Source of the DNA: Planktomarina sp.
GTDB lineage: Bacteria; Pseudomonadota; Alphaproteobacteria; Rhodobacterales; Rhodobacteraceae
Direction of reading: 5' to 3'
Assembly (NCBI GenBank): GCA_020630595.1
Contig: JAHDBC010000001.1
Span: forward strand, 138,189 to 202,188
DNA: 64,000 nucleotides
Shown here: positions 31,226 through 42,600 of the stretch, piece after piece
Position numbering within the stretch: the first letter of the stretch is position 1
Layout: every line of letters starts with the position of its first letter
The notes under the pieces: model-generated
Database searches by the model: none
What the model was told of the DNA's origin: nothing
The model's input: the letters and a program-made list of their open reading frames with translations, nothing else
Program-made: the position numbers and the translations under genes

Positions 31226-34112
31226 CCCACAATCCACGCCACGTGTATTTGCCGTTCCGCTTGGCGTTCCGTTTGCAGATGCGCTGCTGGATGGGCTTGA
31301 ACATCGTGCGGGATCATCTGATCAGATCACGCTGGCCCGCACACAGGTTTATCTGAACACCGAACGATTGCGCCGACACGTGATTGACCGTGCTTCCATG
31401 CAAAGCGTGCGGCTGTTGCCACAGCTTAAGCTGGTGACCCAGCTGCCATTCGTGGGAACGGACGATGCTGTTTCACCGCTGGAACAGCAACTGCGTCTGG
31501 CCGATCTGATACGCCCCTATCTGAAGGCGTCGCCGAATCTTGCCCCGCGGCAAGCGGCGTTTGATCTGGCCGTCAGCCTGTCTAACCTGATGGACGAAAT
31601 GATCATCGAAGGCGTTTCTGAGGATGACATATCCGACCTGAACGTGCAGGATCAGTCTGGCTATTGGCGCGACACCCTGAAATTCCTGAACATCGCGAAC
31701 ACCTACGTCCGTTCCGGAAAACATGTCACGTTGGCCCAGCGCAGCCGGATGGCCACCGATCAACTGATCCAGCGCTGGCACGATGATGCACCAAACCACC
31801 CGGTCATCATTGCGGGGTCCACGGGTTCCAGACAGACCACGTTCGACCTGATGGCTGCAGCGTGCCGTTTGCCGAATGGCGCGGTCATCCTGCCCGGGTT
31901 TGATTGGAACGCGCCCTGGTCTGATCTTTCGGGTCCCAATGCCCGTGAAGATCATCCCCAATACCGATTTGCCAAGTTTCTGGACGATGTGGGCCTAAGC
32001 CCGCAACAGGTGAAACCGTGGTCACATACGGCCGCACCAGAACCGAACCGCAACGCCTTGATCAGCTTGTCGCTGCACCCTGCGCCTGTAACAAACCGGT
32101 GGCTGAAAGATGGGCCAAAATTGACAGGGCTGGATCAGGCGCTGCGCAATGTCACATGGATCGAAGCCCCCGACCCCCGAACCGAAGCGCAGACCATCGC
32201 CGCCAAAATCAGAACGGCGTTGGAACAAGACAAAACCGTCGCGGTCATTTCACCGGACCGCATGCTGACCCGCCGACTGACAGCTGCCTTGTCGAAATGG
32301 GGCATCGTTCCCGACGACAGCGCCGGGGTTCCGCTGTCACAGACGCCGCCCGGTCGTTTGCTGCGGGAACTGGCCGATATGCTGTCAAAACCTGTCACCG
32401 TGCCCGTTTTGCTGTCTGTTTTGAAACATCCGTTGACACACACCGGTCAAGACCGCGGCCCACATCTGAAACACACCCGTGACTATGAACTGAAACTGCG
32501 CCGCGAAGGGCCCCCGTTCCCGGATGCGGCAGACCTGATGGATTGGGCGGCTGATGATGCAGACCGTGCGGATTGGGCGCGCTGGGTTTGTAATGTTATC
32601 GAAGGGGTCGATCCAACCCAGCCCCAGTCGTTGGCGGATTGGACGCATGATGTTCGAACCCGGGCCGTGGCGCTTTCATCCGGGCCGTCGGGCGCCACCG
32701 GAACACTTTGGGACGAAGAGGCGGGCCGGGAATGCCTGTCGGTTTTGGATGATCTGGTCGCAACCAGCGATGCCACCGGTCCGCATATTTTCAGCGACTA
32801 TGCCGTTGTCCTGAAACGGTTGCTGCAAGCAGGGCAAATTCGCCAACAATCCGTGCCCAATCCAGCTGTAAAGTTCCTTGGCACGCTTGAGGCGCGATCC
32901 CAATCGGCGGATGTCGTCATTCTGGCGGGCTTGAACGAAGGCGTATGGCCCACACTGGGCACGCCAGACCCGTGGATGAACCGGGCCATGCGTGCAGAAG
33001 CCGGGCTTTTGCTGCCGGACCGTTCGGTCGGGCTGTCTGCGCATGACTATCAGATTGCGATGGCAAACCCGGATGTCTGGGTCACCCGGTCCTTGCGGTC
33101 AGCTGACGCGGAAACGATTCCATCCCGATGGCTAAACCGGTTTGCAAATCTTTTGAACGGTTTGTCAGAAGATGACACGCATCCCCTTTGGGATGCGATG
33201 ACCCAGCGTGGCGCGCAATGGATGGCCGCAGCAGGGGCATTGAATGATCCGATCGTTACGCCCCCGGCCAGCCGCCCGTCCCCGTGCCCCCCAGTGGATG
33301 CGCGCCCGACCAAACTGCCCGTCACCGCGATCACCCGTTTGATCCGCGATCCCTATGCGATTTACGCGCAATACATTCTGGGCCTATACCCGCTTGATCC
33401 GCTGTTGGCGGAACCCGATGCGCTTTTGCGCGGGAATGCCGTGCACACCATTCTGGAAGACACGCTGGTTCAGGGGCCATTCCCAGATGCCCACGCAGCC
33501 ATTTCCGTGCTGATGGCGGAAACGCAACGCATTCTGACCGAACAGGTGCCGTGGCCTGCAGAACGACGCAGGTGGGCCGCAATGATGGCCCGCAATGCCA
33601 CGGCACTTATGACGACAGAGGTTGCGCTGCAGGCTGGCGTCATGTCCCGCCATTCTGAAATCAAGGGGCAGGCCCTGATCCCGCATCTGGGCTTTACCCT
33701 GACCGCAAAGGCGGATCGCATTGATCTGCGCCATGATGAAGTGGTGATCTATGACTACAAGACCGGAAGACTGCCCACCAAAGACAGCCAAAAGGCGTTC
33801 GATAAACAGCTTCTTCTTGAAATCGATCTGTTGAAACGCGGTGGATTCGCAGGAATAGACACGAAACTGCCCGTGCGCGCCGAATATGTGGGCGTTGGGT
33901 CAGATCTGCGCCGCATCGAAGCGAACACAGAAGATGCAGGCGACAGTTGGCAAGGGTTGATCAAGCTGATCCAAGTCTATCAGACCCCATCACAGGGTTA
34001 TACTGCACGTCGCGCCATGTTGGCGTCAAATGACGTGGGTCGATACGATCATCTGGCCCGGTACGGCGAATGGGATGTCACCCGATCCCCCAGCGAAAAG
34101 GGATCATCGTAA
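31218..34112 (+). CDS. addB: Double-strand break repair protein AddB
   Basis: 964 aa; alphaproteobacterial AddB pattern, C-terminal PD-(D/E)XK nuclease VVIYDYKTGRLPTKDSQKAFDKQLLLE. Confidence 0.95.
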   Translation: MFDPQSTPRVFAVPLGVPFADALLDGLEHRAGSSDQITLARTQVYLNTERLRRHVIDRASMQSVRLLPQLKLVTQLPFVGTDDAVSPLEQQLRLADLIRPYLKASPNLAPRQAAFDLAVSLSNLMDEMIIEGVSEDDISDLNVQDQSGYWRDTLKFLNIANTYVRSGKHVTLAQRSRMATDQLIQRWHDDAPNHPVIIAGSTGSRQTTFDLMAAACRLPNGAVILPGFDWNAPWSDLSGPNAREDHPQYRFAKFLDDVGLSPQQVKPWSHTAAPEPNRNALISLSLHPAPVTNRWLKDGPKLTGLDQALRNVTWIEAPDPRTEAQTIAAKIRTALEQDKTVAVISPDRMLTRRLTAALSKWGIVPDDSAGVPLSQTPPGRLLRELADMLSKPVTVPVLLSVLKHPLTHTGQDRGPHLKHTRDYELKLRREGPPFPDAADLMDWAADDADRADWARWVCNVIEGVDPTQPQSLADWTHDVRTRAVALSSGPSGATGTLWDEEAGRECLSVLDDLVATSDATGPHIFSDYAVVLKRLLQAGQIRQQSVPNPAVKFLGTLEARSQSADVVILAGLNEGVWPTLGTPDPWMNRAMRAEAGLLLPDRSVGLSAHDYQIAMANPDVWVTRSLRSADAETIPSRWLNRFANLLNGLSEDDTHPLWDAMTQRGAQWMAAAGALNDPIVTPPASRPSPCPPVDARPTKLPVTAITRLIRDPYAIYAQYILGLYPLDPLLAEPDALLRGNAVHTILEDTLVQGPFPDAHAAISVLMAETQRILTEQVPWPAERRRWAAMMARNATALMTTEVALQAGVMSRHSEIKGQALIPHLGFTLTAKADRIDLRHDEVVIYDYKTGRLPTKDSQKAFDKQLLLEIDLLKRGGFAGIDTKLPVRAEYVGVGSDLRRIEANTEDAGDSWQGLIKLIQVYQTPSQGYTARRAMLASNDVGRYDHLARYGEWDVTRSPSEKGSS

Positions 34113-37100
34113 TGATCAACGACGCAACCGCCCGGCAGGTCAAATCCGCGAACCCCGCCACATCCACCTGGCTTTCTGCGAATGCGGGGTCAGGCAAAAC
34201 CCGGGTGCTGACAGACAGGGTGGCCCGGTTGTTGCTGTCTGGCGTGCGCCCGGAAAACATTCTGTGCCTGACCTATACGAAGGCGGCAGCATCAGAAATG
34301 CAGAACCGGCTGTTCCAGCGGCTTGGCCGTTGGACGATGCTGGATGAAGCAACGCTTCGAACGGAATTGGCTGAACTGGGCGTCGATCCGGCCGATGTGC
34401 CGCATGATTTGCAACGCCCCCGTACCCTGTTTGCAACCGCCATCGAAGCGCCGGGCGGATTAAAGATCCAGACCATTCATTCGTTTTGTTCCGCCCTTTT
34501 GCGGCGCTTCCCGTTGGAAGCGCAGGTTTCCCCCCAGTTCCGCGAAATGGAAGACCGTGAACAACGGATGTTGGTGCGCACCATATTGGATCAGATGGCC
34601 GATGGTTCAGGCCCATCGCCGTTCGATGCCGTCGCGTTTGAAATGCCAACTGGGTCAGTGGAAGATTTGCTTTTGTCGGTCATTGGCACGCCCGATCTGT
34701 TCCAGACAGTCCGAACACAGGATGAAATCTGGTCATCGCTTGGCCTTTCGCCCGGAAAATCAGAAGACGATATCCTGCAAGATGTGTTTTTGCCGGGCGA
34801 TCATGCGCTTTTGGCGCAGCTTCAGTCTGATATTGCGTTCGATCCTGATGAAAAAACAAATGGTCCCAAGATGGCGGTCGTGCCGCTGACCATGGATCGT
34901 GCGACTTTTGATGCGCTTGTCCCGTTGATGTTGGTGAAATCCGAAAAGGATGGTCAGGCGTATCGGTCAAAGGCAGGCGCGTTTCCCAAAGTCGCCACGC
35001 GCAAAAAGCTGGCCTATTGCGATGCGCTGGATGCGTTGATCGACCGGATCGCGCTGGGCCATCAGATGATGCTGCATCTGACGGTTGCGAAACGGACCCA
35101 TGCTCTTGAATCCTTTGCTGTTCCATTTCTTGACGCGTATCGGGCCGAAAAGGCGCGCATTGGGGTGCTTGATTTCAATGATCTGATCACCAAAACCAAT
35201 GCGCTGTTGCAGGACCGGTATGTGGCCGATTGGGTGCTGTACAAACTGGATGGGGGCATTGACCACATTCTCGTCGACGAAGCGCAAGACACAAGCCCGG
35301 ACCAGTGGAAGGTGATTGAAAGCCTGACACAGGAAATGACATCTGGTTTGGGTGGGCGTGATGTGGACAGAACCATTTTTGTCGTCGGCGACAAGAAACA
35401 ATCGATCTATTCATTTCAGGGCGCTGACCCCGCCGGGTTCGACCGGATGCGCGATCATTTTGAACAAAAGCTAAAGACAATCGAACAGCCCTTCCAAAAA
35501 GAAGAGCTGGCCCATTCGTTTCGATCTTCGTGCGCAATCTTGCGTGTCGTGGACAAGGTGTTCGAAGGCCAAACCGGGCTGGGACAAGCGTCCGATCATA
35601 TTGCCTTTAAATCATCCTTGCCCGGTCGGGTTGATGCCTGGGCCTTTGTCGAAGCGCAGTCATCGACAGAAGAAACCAATTGGACCGATCCCGTTGATCT
35701 AAAGGCAGACGACCATCACGACAAAATTCTGGCCAACGCAATTGCCAGTGAAATCAAAAAGCTGCTGAAAACGGGAACCTTGCCAGACATCCGGGATGGC
35801 GCCGTTCACATGCGCAAGATTGAACCGCGCGATATCCTGATTTTGGTGCGCAGCCGTCAGGCCGGGCTGTTTTCAGAACTGCATCGCGCCTGCAAATCCG
35901 CGGAACTGCCTGTGTCTGGGTATGACCGCCTGACCGTGACGGAAGAATTGGCGGTCAAAGACATTCTGGCCCTGCTGTCATTCCTTGCCACGCCCGAAGA
36001 TGACTATGCGCTGGCCTGTGCGTTGCGGTCCCCTTTGTTCGGCTGGTCAGAAGACGATCTGTATGAACTGACCGCACATCGGGGGGGTGCATTTGTATGG
36101 GCCGCATTACGTGATCGGGCGGATGACTGGCCAGAAACAGTGTCTAACCTGCAGGATTTGCGAAAACGCGCAGACTTCATGCGCCCCTACGATCTGTTGG
36201 AATACATTCTGACAGATTTGAAAGGCCGGCACCGGCTGATCGGTCGTCTGGGTCGCGAAGCCGAAGAAAGCATTGACGCATTGTCGGCGCTGGCCCTCGA
36301 TTTTGAACAGGTTCAGGTGCCCAGCCTGACGCAATTCTTGGTCTGGCTGGAACAGGGCGATATCGAAATCAAACGCCAGTTGGATGGGCGCCACAATGAA
36401 ATCAGGATCATGACAATCCATGGGTCCAAGGGGTTGGAAGCCCCGATTGTGATCCTGCCACAAACCAATCGGCAAAATGCCCCCCGGCAAACCCAGATCG
36501 TTGATGAAGATGGGCTGTTGTGGCTGCCCAAACGCGACGATCTTCCCAACAGTCTGCGCAAACGTGACAGCCGCGATACCGCCAAAAGTTTGGAAGAACG
36601 CGATCGGCTTTTGTACGTGGCCCTAACCCGCGCCGAAAAATGGTTAATCGTCGCCGGATCGGGAAAAACCGCAAAAGATGATGACAAGAACCAGTATTGG
36701 TACAAATCCGTGTGGAATGCGCTGGCACAATGTGGCGCCGAACCCTTTGACAGCCCAACGGGGCCCGGGTTGCGATTTGAACCGCTGAAATGGACGGGCC
36801 TGATCGACATGCGCGACGATCACACCGCGACAAAACCGGCTGTTCACACCATTTCGCAAGACCCATTGCCAAAACCCGCGGCGGCGACAAAGCCATTGAA
36901 CCCGTCGACCCTTCCCGGGCCAAAGACAGTTCCCGGTGATATGGACGGCAGCCCAGACGCCCTTGAATATGGCATTGCGGTGCATGCGTATCTTGAACAT
37001 TTGCCGGAAATCCCCCGCAATGACTGGCAAAGTGTCACTGAATTTGGAGGCGACGCCGCCCGGGCAGAGGCTGTTTCGATTTTGAACCATCCTGATCTGG

Positions 37101-37417
37101 CGTGGTTGTTTGGCCCCGGATCCGCTGCAGAAGTGCCCGTGGTTGGGGAATACGCCCCCGGAAAATCAATTTCCGGCGTGATTGACCGCTTGGTGATGCA
37201 GGACGATCACGTATGGATCGTGGATTACAAGACCAACCGTGTTGTTCCCGATGATGCAAAAGACATACCGGCGGGGCTGGTTTCCCAAATGCACGCTTAT
37301 GTGTCGGCCATCCGGCCAGTGTTTCCCGATCATACCATCAAACCCGCAATTCTTTGGACAAAGACAGCGACGATGATGTTGGTTGAAACACCAGATCGTG
37401 AGGGGGATGACATATAG
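34112..37417 (+). CDS. addA: Double-strand break repair helicase AddA
   Basis: UvrD-type: LSANAGSGKTRVLTDRVARLLLSG, VDEAQDTSPDQWKVI, VGDKKQSIYSFQGADP, TIHGSKGLEAPIVILP; C-terminal VWIVDYKTNR; start overlaps addB stop (TAATG). Confidence 0.97.
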   Translation: MINDATARQVKSANPATSTWLSANAGSGKTRVLTDRVARLLLSGVRPENILCLTYTKAAASEMQNRLFQRLGRWTMLDEATLRTELAELGVDPADVPHDLQRPRTLFATAIEAPGGLKIQTIHSFCSALLRRFPLEAQVSPQFREMEDREQRMLVRTILDQMADGSGPSPFDAVAFEMPTGSVEDLLLSVIGTPDLFQTVRTQDEIWSSLGLSPGKSEDDILQDVFLPGDHALLAQLQSDIAFDPDEKTNGPKMAVVPLTMDRATFDALVPLMLVKSEKDGQAYRSKAGAFPKVATRKKLAYCDALDALIDRIALGHQMMLHLTVAKRTHALESFAVPFLDAYRAEKARIGVLDFNDLITKTNALLQDRYVADWVLYKLDGGIDHILVDEAQDTSPDQWKVIESLTQEMTSGLGGRDVDRTIFVVGDKKQSIYSFQGADPAGFDRMRDHFEQKLKTIEQPFQKEELAHSFRSSCAILRVVDKVFEGQTGLGQASDHIAFKSSLPGRVDAWAFVEAQSSTEETNWTDPVDLKADDHHDKILANAIASEIKKLLKTGTLPDIRDGAVHMRKIEPRDILILVRSRQAGLFSELHRACKSAELPVSGYDRLTVTEELAVKDILALLSFLATPEDDYALACALRSPLFGWSEDDLYELTAHRGGAFVWAALRDRADDWPETVSNLQDLRKRADFMRPYDLLEYILTDLKGRHRLIGRLGREAEESIDALSALALDFEQVQVPSLTQFLVWLEQGDIEIKRQLDGRHNEIRIMTIHGSKGLEAPIVILPQTNRQNAPRQTQIVDEDGLLWLPKRDDLPNSLRKRDSRDTAKSLEERDRLLYVALTRAEKWLIVAGSGKTAKDDDKNQYWYKSVWNALAQCGAEPFDSPTGPGLRFEPLKWTGLIDMRDDHTATKPAVHTISQDPLPKPAAATKPLNPSTLPGPKTVPGDMDGSPDALEYGIAVHAYLEHLPEIPRNDWQSVTEFGGDAARAEAVSILNHPDLAWLFGPGSAAEVPVVGEYAPGKSISGVIDRLVMQDDHVWIVDYKTNRVVPDDAKDIPAGLVSQMHAYVSAIRPVFPDHTIKPAILWTKTATMMLVETPDREGDDI

Positions 37418-37497
37418 CACCCCCAATACCTTGACCTTGGGTCGGCTGGTCCTTACCTTCCGAGTCCAACAAATTTCCATCTTCGGAGTATCTGACA

Positions 37498-37818
37498 ATG
37501 GCAACACACGCCGTAACCGACGCGACTTTTGACACTGAAGTCCGCGAATCCGACATCCCCGTTGTTGTCGATTTTTGGGCTGAATGGTGTGGGCCGTGCA
37601 AACAGATCGGCCCCGCTTTGGAAGAACTTTCCGAAGAATTCGAAGGCAAGGTGAAAATCGCAAAGGTCAACATCGACAGCGATCCATCAGCCGCTGCCCA
37701 ACTGGGTGTGCGCGGCATTCCTGCGCTGTTCGTGTTCAAAGACGGCCAAGTGGTTGCAAACAAGACAGGTGCCGCACCAAAGGCCGCCCTGCAATCTTGG
37801 ATCAACGACGCGATCTAA
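37498..37818 (+). CDS. trxA: Thioredoxin
   Basis: 106 aa; [24 protein letters not shown]. Confidence 0.98.
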   Translation: MATHAVTDATFDTEVRESDIPVVVDFWAEWCGPCKQIGPALEELSEEFEGKVKIAKVNIDSDPSAAAQLGVRGIPALFVFKDGQVVANKTGAAPKAALQSWINDAI

Positions 37819-37830
37819 CGATCCTTGATC

Positions 37831-37854
37831 GGGCATTCCGGCTTCGGGATGCCC
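37831..37854 (+). other. Strong hairpin just after trxA, no U tract
   Basis: gggcattccg-gctt-cgggatgccc, 10 bp stem with one G:U. Confidence 0.6.
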
Positions 37855-37914
37855 CCACCCTTGTGCAACGGCCCGCCCAGCGCCATATAACCGCCCATGC
37901 ACAAAGGAAGTTTT

Positions 37915-38475
37915 ATGTCCCATTCAGATTTTCCCGGCTGGCACGGCACGACTATTGTCGGGGTCAAGCGTGACGGAATGGTGGCCATCGCCGGTGACGG
38001 TCAGGTCAGCCTTGGTCAAACAGTGATCAAAGGCACGGCACGCAAAGTGCGCCGCCTGACGCCGGGTGGGCAGGATGTTGTGGTCGGATTCGCAGGGTCA
38101 ACAGCTGATGCATTCACACTGTTGGAACGGCTGGAAACCAAGCTGGAAGCGACGCCGGGCCAACTGGCCCGCGCATCCGTGGAATTGGCCAAAGACTGGC
38201 GGACCGACAAATACCTGCAAAAGCTGGAAGCCATGCTGATCGTGACCGACGGGTCCGAATTGCTGGTGATCACAGGCGCAGGCGATGTTTTGGAACCAGA
38301 ACACGGGATTGCGGCGATCGGGTCTGGTGGAAACTTCGCCCTGGCAGCAGCCCGTGGGCTGATGGAAACGGACAAAGACGCAGAAACCATCGCGCGACAG
38401 GCCCTGACCATCGCAGCCGATATCTGTGTCTATACCAACGGCAACATGACGGTAGAGGTGATCAAGAATGACTGA
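37915..38475 (+). CDS. hslV: ATP-dependent protease subunit HslV
   Basis: [38 protein letters not shown]. Confidence 0.97.
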   Translation: MSHSDFPGWHGTTIVGVKRDGMVAIAGDGQVSLGQTVIKGTARKVRRLTPGGQDVVVGFAGSTADAFTLLERLETKLEATPGQLARASVELAKDWRTDKYLQKLEAMLIVTDGSELLVITGAGDVLEPEHGIAAIGSGGNFALAAARGLMETDKDAETIARQALTIAADICVYTNGNMTVEVIKND

Positions 38476-39775
38476 TCTGACCCCCCGCGAAATCGTTTCG
38501 GAATTGGACCGATACATCATCGGGCAAAAAGACGCCAAACGTGCGGTTGCCGTTGCACTGCGCAATCGGTGGCGGCGCAAACAGCTGTCTGATGACCTGC
38601 GCGATGAGGTTTATCCGAAGAATATCCTGATGATCGGGCCAACGGGCGTTGGGAAAACAGAAATTTCCCGTCGTTTGGCAAAATTGGCGCGCGCCCCGTT
38701 TCTTAAGGTCGAAGCGACGAAATTCACCGAAGTTGGGTACGTGGGGCGCGATGTAGAACAGATCATTCGTGATTTGGTGGATTCCGCAATCGCCATGACC
38801 CGTGATCACATGCGCGAAGATGTGCGCCAAAAAGCCGAAGAAGCCGCCGAAGAACGGGTGATCACCGCCATCGCCGGCGAAGACGCGCGGCCCGGAACCC
38901 GTGATATGTTCCGCCGCAAACTGCACAGCGGCGAACTGGATAACACGATCATCGAACTGGAAGTCGCAGAACAACAATCCGGCATGCCGATGTTCGATAT
39001 TCCCGGCCAACCGGGATCCAGCATGGGGATGATGAACCTGTCAGATATGTTCGGCAAAGCCTTTGGCGGTCGATCGGTCAAAAAGAAAATGACCGTCGCA
39101 GAAAGCCACAAGGTGTTGGTCGCAGAAGAAGCGGACAATCTGCTGGATGATGAAACGGTGACAAAGGCGGCGCTGGAAGCTGTCGAACAAAATGGCATCG
39201 TGTTTCTGGATGAAATCGACAAAGTATGCGCCCGCGCTGACGCACGCGGGGCTGATGTCAGCCGCGAAGGGGTGCAACGCGATCTGTTGCCCCTGATCGA
39301 AGGAACGACCGTTTCGACAAAACATGGCCCCGTGAAAACAGACCATATCCTGTTTATCGCATCAGGCGCATTTCACGTGGCAAAACCATCGGATTTGTTG
39401 CCAGAATTGCAGGGCCGCCTGCCCATTCGCGTTGAACTGCGTGACCTGACAGAAGGTGATTTTGTGCGCATCCTAAGCGAAACGGAAAACGCGCTGACCT
39501 TGCAATATACGGCCCTTATGGGAACCGAAGGCGTCACCGTTACATTTACCGAAGACGGCATCGCCGCCCTTGCCAAAGCAGCGGCAGAGGTGAACGCATC
39601 CGTTGAAAACATCGGTGCGCGCCGACTTTACACGATTGTCGAACGGGTGTTCGAAGACCTGTCCTTCGATGCACCAGATCAATCGGGGTCCGATGTGACC
39701 GTTGATGCTGATTATGTGAACAGCCACATTGCCGATTTGGCGAAATCTGTCGATCTTAGCCGCTACGTTCTTTAG
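38468..39775 (+). CDS. hslU: ATP-dependent protease ATPase subunit HslU
   Basis: 435 aa; [69 protein letters not shown]. Confidence 0.98.
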   Translation: MTDLTPREIVSELDRYIIGQKDAKRAVAVALRNRWRRKQLSDDLRDEVYPKNILMIGPTGVGKTEISRRLAKLARAPFLKVEATKFTEVGYVGRDVEQIIRDLVDSAIAMTRDHMREDVRQKAEEAAEERVITAIAGEDARPGTRDMFRRKLHSGELDNTIIELEVAEQQSGMPMFDIPGQPGSSMGMMNLSDMFGKAFGGRSVKKKMTVAESHKVLVAEEADNLLDDETVTKAALEAVEQNGIVFLDEIDKVCARADARGADVSREGVQRDLLPLIEGTTVSTKHGPVKTDHILFIASGAFHVAKPSDLLPELQGRLPIRVELRDLTEGDFVRILSETENALTLQYTALMGTEGVTVTFTEDGIAALAKAAAEVNASVENIGARRLYTIVERVFEDLSFDAPDQSGSDVTVDADYVNSHIADLAKSVDLSRYVL

Positions 39776-39804
39776 CGGTTGCTTGAACGGGGGCCGCTTG
39801 TCTA

Positions 39805-41028
39805 ATGGCCCCCATGATCACCTTTATCCGTGAAAATGCACCTTGGCTTGCCGTTGGCGGTTTGCTGACGTTCGGATCCAGTTTTGGGCAAACCTTCTTT
39901 ATCGCGCTGTTCGCGGCCGATATTCAGGGCGCGTTCGGCCTGTCGCATGGGGATTGGGGCGGAATTTACACCATTGCCACGCTTGGGTCCGCCGCTGTGA
40001 TGATCTGGGCGGGCAAGGCCACGGATGTGTTCCGGGTGCGCGCCATGGTTCCGGTGGTTTGGGGTGTTTTGGCAGGTGCCTGCATCTGGATGGGGGTGGC
40101 GGGGCAGGCATGGATGCTGCTGCCGATTATGTTTTTGCTGCGTTTCGCGGGGCAGGGAATGTCGACCCACATCGCGGTTGTGGCGATGTCGCGCTGGTTT
40201 GTGGCATCCCGTGGCAAAGCCCTTTCAGTGGCGCGGATCGGCTATTCCGTTGGCGAAGCCGTGTTGCCCCTGCTGATCGTGTGGGCTTTGGTTGTGTTTC
40301 AGTGGCAAACGGTCTGGCTGATCGTTGCTGCAAGTGTGATTGTTCTGACGCCACTGGTGGTCGGACTGTTAGGCCAAGAACGCACACCACAAACGCTCGC
40401 CAAAGAAAGTGCGTCTGTCGGCATGGCGGGCCGCCATTGGACACGCAACCAAGTTGCCCGCCACTGGTTGTTTTGGATGATGCTGCCAGCGTTGATCGGG
40501 CCACCTTGTTTCATAACGGCGTTCTTTTTCCATCAGGTTCATTACACGGGTGTTGTGGGGCTGGAACACATTCAGTTCGTGCAATTTTTTCCGGTCTATA
40601 CCGGCGTGGCGGTGATTTCCGTCCTGTGGTTTGGCGCGGCCCTTGATCGGTACGGGACAGCACGATTGTTACCAATTCACCAAATTCCGCTGGCGTTGGC
40701 CTTTTTCGCCTTTGCGTTTGCGGATGGTCCGTTGGGGATTGGCGTCGGGTTTGTCTTGCTGGGCATGACAGCGGGTGCCACAAACACGCTGCCAAATGCA
40801 TTTTGGGCGGAATACTTTGGCACCCAACATTTGGGGGCGATCAAATCCATGGCCATGGCCATCATGGTATTCGGGTCTGCGCTGGGCCCGGGTTTGACGG
40901 GGATTCTGTTGGATTGGGGCATCGAAATCTCTGCCCAGTTGTGGGCGATGGGCCTGTTTTTTGCCCTGACAACGGTGGCTATGGTGGTCGGATTCGCCCG
41001 CGCGCCGCGACTACCGTCTGCGCTTTAG
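39805..41028 (+). CDS. MFS transporter
   Basis: 407 aa, 12 TM pattern; 3' end overlaps the convergent Smr gene. Confidence 0.85.
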   Translation: MAPMITFIRENAPWLAVGGLLTFGSSFGQTFFIALFAADIQGAFGLSHGDWGGIYTIATLGSAAVMIWAGKATDVFRVRAMVPVVWGVLAGACIWMGVAGQAWMLLPIMFLLRFAGQGMSTHIAVVAMSRWFVASRGKALSVARIGYSVGEAVLPLLIVWALVVFQWQTVWLIVAASVIVLTPLVVGLLGQERTPQTLAKESASVGMAGRHWTRNQVARHWLFWMMLPALIGPPCFITAFFFHQVHYTGVVGLEHIQFVQFFPVYTGVAVISVLWFGAALDRYGTARLLPIHQIPLALAFFAFAFADGPLGIGVGFVLLGMTAGATNTLPNAFWAEYFGTQHLGAIKSMAMAIMVFGSALGPGLTGILLDWGIEISAQLWAMGLFFALTTVAMVVGFARAPRLPSAL

Positions 41029-41580
41029 ATACACATAAAAGGCCCCGCCCCCACCGTGTTTTTGGTGTGCGGGCGTCACTTCCAATATGGTTTGTGCCAA
41101 TGGCGGCTGTCGCAACCATTGGGGCAGGCTTTGCCGCAACACCCCAACCCGTTCCGGAACCGGTCCGCTGTCAGCGCGGCCCTTTCCCTTGCCCGTAATG
41201 ACAAGAACAAGGCGCAACTGGCGCTGTGCAGCGGTCAGAATGAAATTTGCAAGGGCCGGGTGGGCTTCGGCGACTGTCATCCCGTGCAAATCCAGCGTGG
41301 CTTCTGGATGCATCCGCCCACGCGACATTCTCCGAAAATGCTTTGCGTCCATATTCGGCGATTGCTTTGATGGGATTTTGGTTTCGGCCTTGGGCTGTGC
41401 ACGTGATCCGATCCGAAACGCGGGGATCGGATCGGGCGCTGCGACCGGTGTTGGCGTGGGGTCAAAAACAGGGTCTAATACGGGCCGTTCCACTGTTTTT
41501 GGTCGTGGTGAAAGCGGGTTGGCGGTTTGGCGCACCTTGTCCCACAATTCCCGTTCATCAGGGCGCAGCTTTCGGGGCAT
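41011..41580 (-). CDS. Smr/MutS2 C-terminal domain protein
   Basis: 189 aa; LDLHGMTVAEAHPALANFI, VLVITGKGKG, HGGGGAFYVYLKRRR. Confidence 0.93.
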   Translation of the reverse strand: MPRKLRPDERELWDKVRQTANPLSPRPKTVERPVLDPVFDPTPTPVAAPDPIPAFRIGSRAQPKAETKIPSKQSPNMDAKHFRRMSRGRMHPEATLDLHGMTVAEAHPALANFILTAAQRQLRLVLVITGKGKGRADSGPVPERVGVLRQSLPQWLRQPPLAQTILEVTPAHQKHGGGGAFYVYLKRRR

Positions 41581-41582
41581 GA

Positions 41583-42599
41583 TCAGAAATCACCAACCGC
41601 AGCAAAGGCGTGTTTGGTGGGCAAAAGAACAATCATCCGCCCCGGATCCTTGACCCGTCCTGCGGCCAAACCAGCTGAATCGCCCGTTCCGTAAAAGATA
41701 TCTGCGCGTTGCGCGCCATCGATTGCTGATCCCGTATCCTGTGCGATCATCAGGCGGTTCAGCGTGTCCCGACCGCCCTTTTCAATCCAGACAGGCGCAC
41801 CCAACCGGGTAAAGGTCGGATCAACAGCGATGGACCGCATCGTGGTCAACGACCTGTTCATCGCACCCAATGGCCCCTTTTCCGCCGGCACATGATCCAC
41901 GACACGGAAAAACACATAGGATGGGTTGTGCCACAAAAGTTCGCGCCCATCGTTTGGGTTATCGGCCACCCATTGGGAAATTCGACCCGCTGACACTTCG
42001 TGGGGTTCCAATATTTCGCGGCGGATCATTTCTTTGCCCACAGAACGGTAAGGGTGGCCGTTTGCACCGCCGTATCCCAGCCGCATCACCGTGCCATCTT
42101 CGAACCGAATGCGCCCCGATCCCTGAATATGCAGAAAGAACGCTTTGACAGGGTCATCCACCCAAGCCAGTTCCAATCCCTGCCCGGCCAGCGCGCCCTG
42201 CGAAATCTGGGCCCGTGTAGGGGCAGTTTCGCCGGTTTCAAAATCTTCGGGCATCGCGTGAAGCGGGGTTTGATACCGGCCCGTGCGCGTGCGCGATCCG
42301 TTCAGTTCCGGTTCGAAATAGCCCGTGAACAGCATTGGGGTTCCGTCTTCGATCAGAACCGGCTGAAAGAATGTTTCGAAAAACAGGCGCGGATTGGGTT
42401 CTTGAAGCGCAACCTGGCACACGGGATCCCAAATCGGATCATCCAGATCTGAACAGGTTTCCCGAAATGCGGAAAGGGCCGCAGCATGATCATCAGCAGC
42501 CCAACCATTCAGATCGGAAAAAGACAAAAGCGTTCGGCTGACATCCCCTGCGGCAGGCAATGCGATCAGGCCCAGCACCGCCGCAAGAAACATCCGCAT
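41583..42599 (-). CDS. mltA: Membrane-bound lytic murein transglycosylase A
   Basis: 338 aa; FTGYFEPELNGSRTRTGRYQTPLH, QGSGRIRFEDG, AQDTGSAIDGAQRADIFYGTGDSAG. Confidence 0.95.
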   Translation of the reverse strand: MRMFLAAVLGLIALPAAGDVSRTLLSFSDLNGWAADDHAAALSAFRETCSDLDDPIWDPVCQVALQEPNPRLFFETFFQPVLIEDGTPMLFTGYFEPELNGSRTRTGRYQTPLHAMPEDFETGETAPTRAQISQGALAGQGLELAWVDDPVKAFFLHIQGSGRIRFEDGTVMRLGYGGANGHPYRSVGKEMIRREILEPHEVSAGRISQWVADNPNDGRELLWHNPSYVFFRVVDHVPAEKGPLGAMNRSLTTMRSIAVDPTFTRLGAPVWIEKGGRDTLNRLMIAQDTGSAIDGAQRADIFYGTGDSAGLAAGRVKDPGRMIVLLPTKHAFAAVGDF

Positions 42600-42600
42600 A

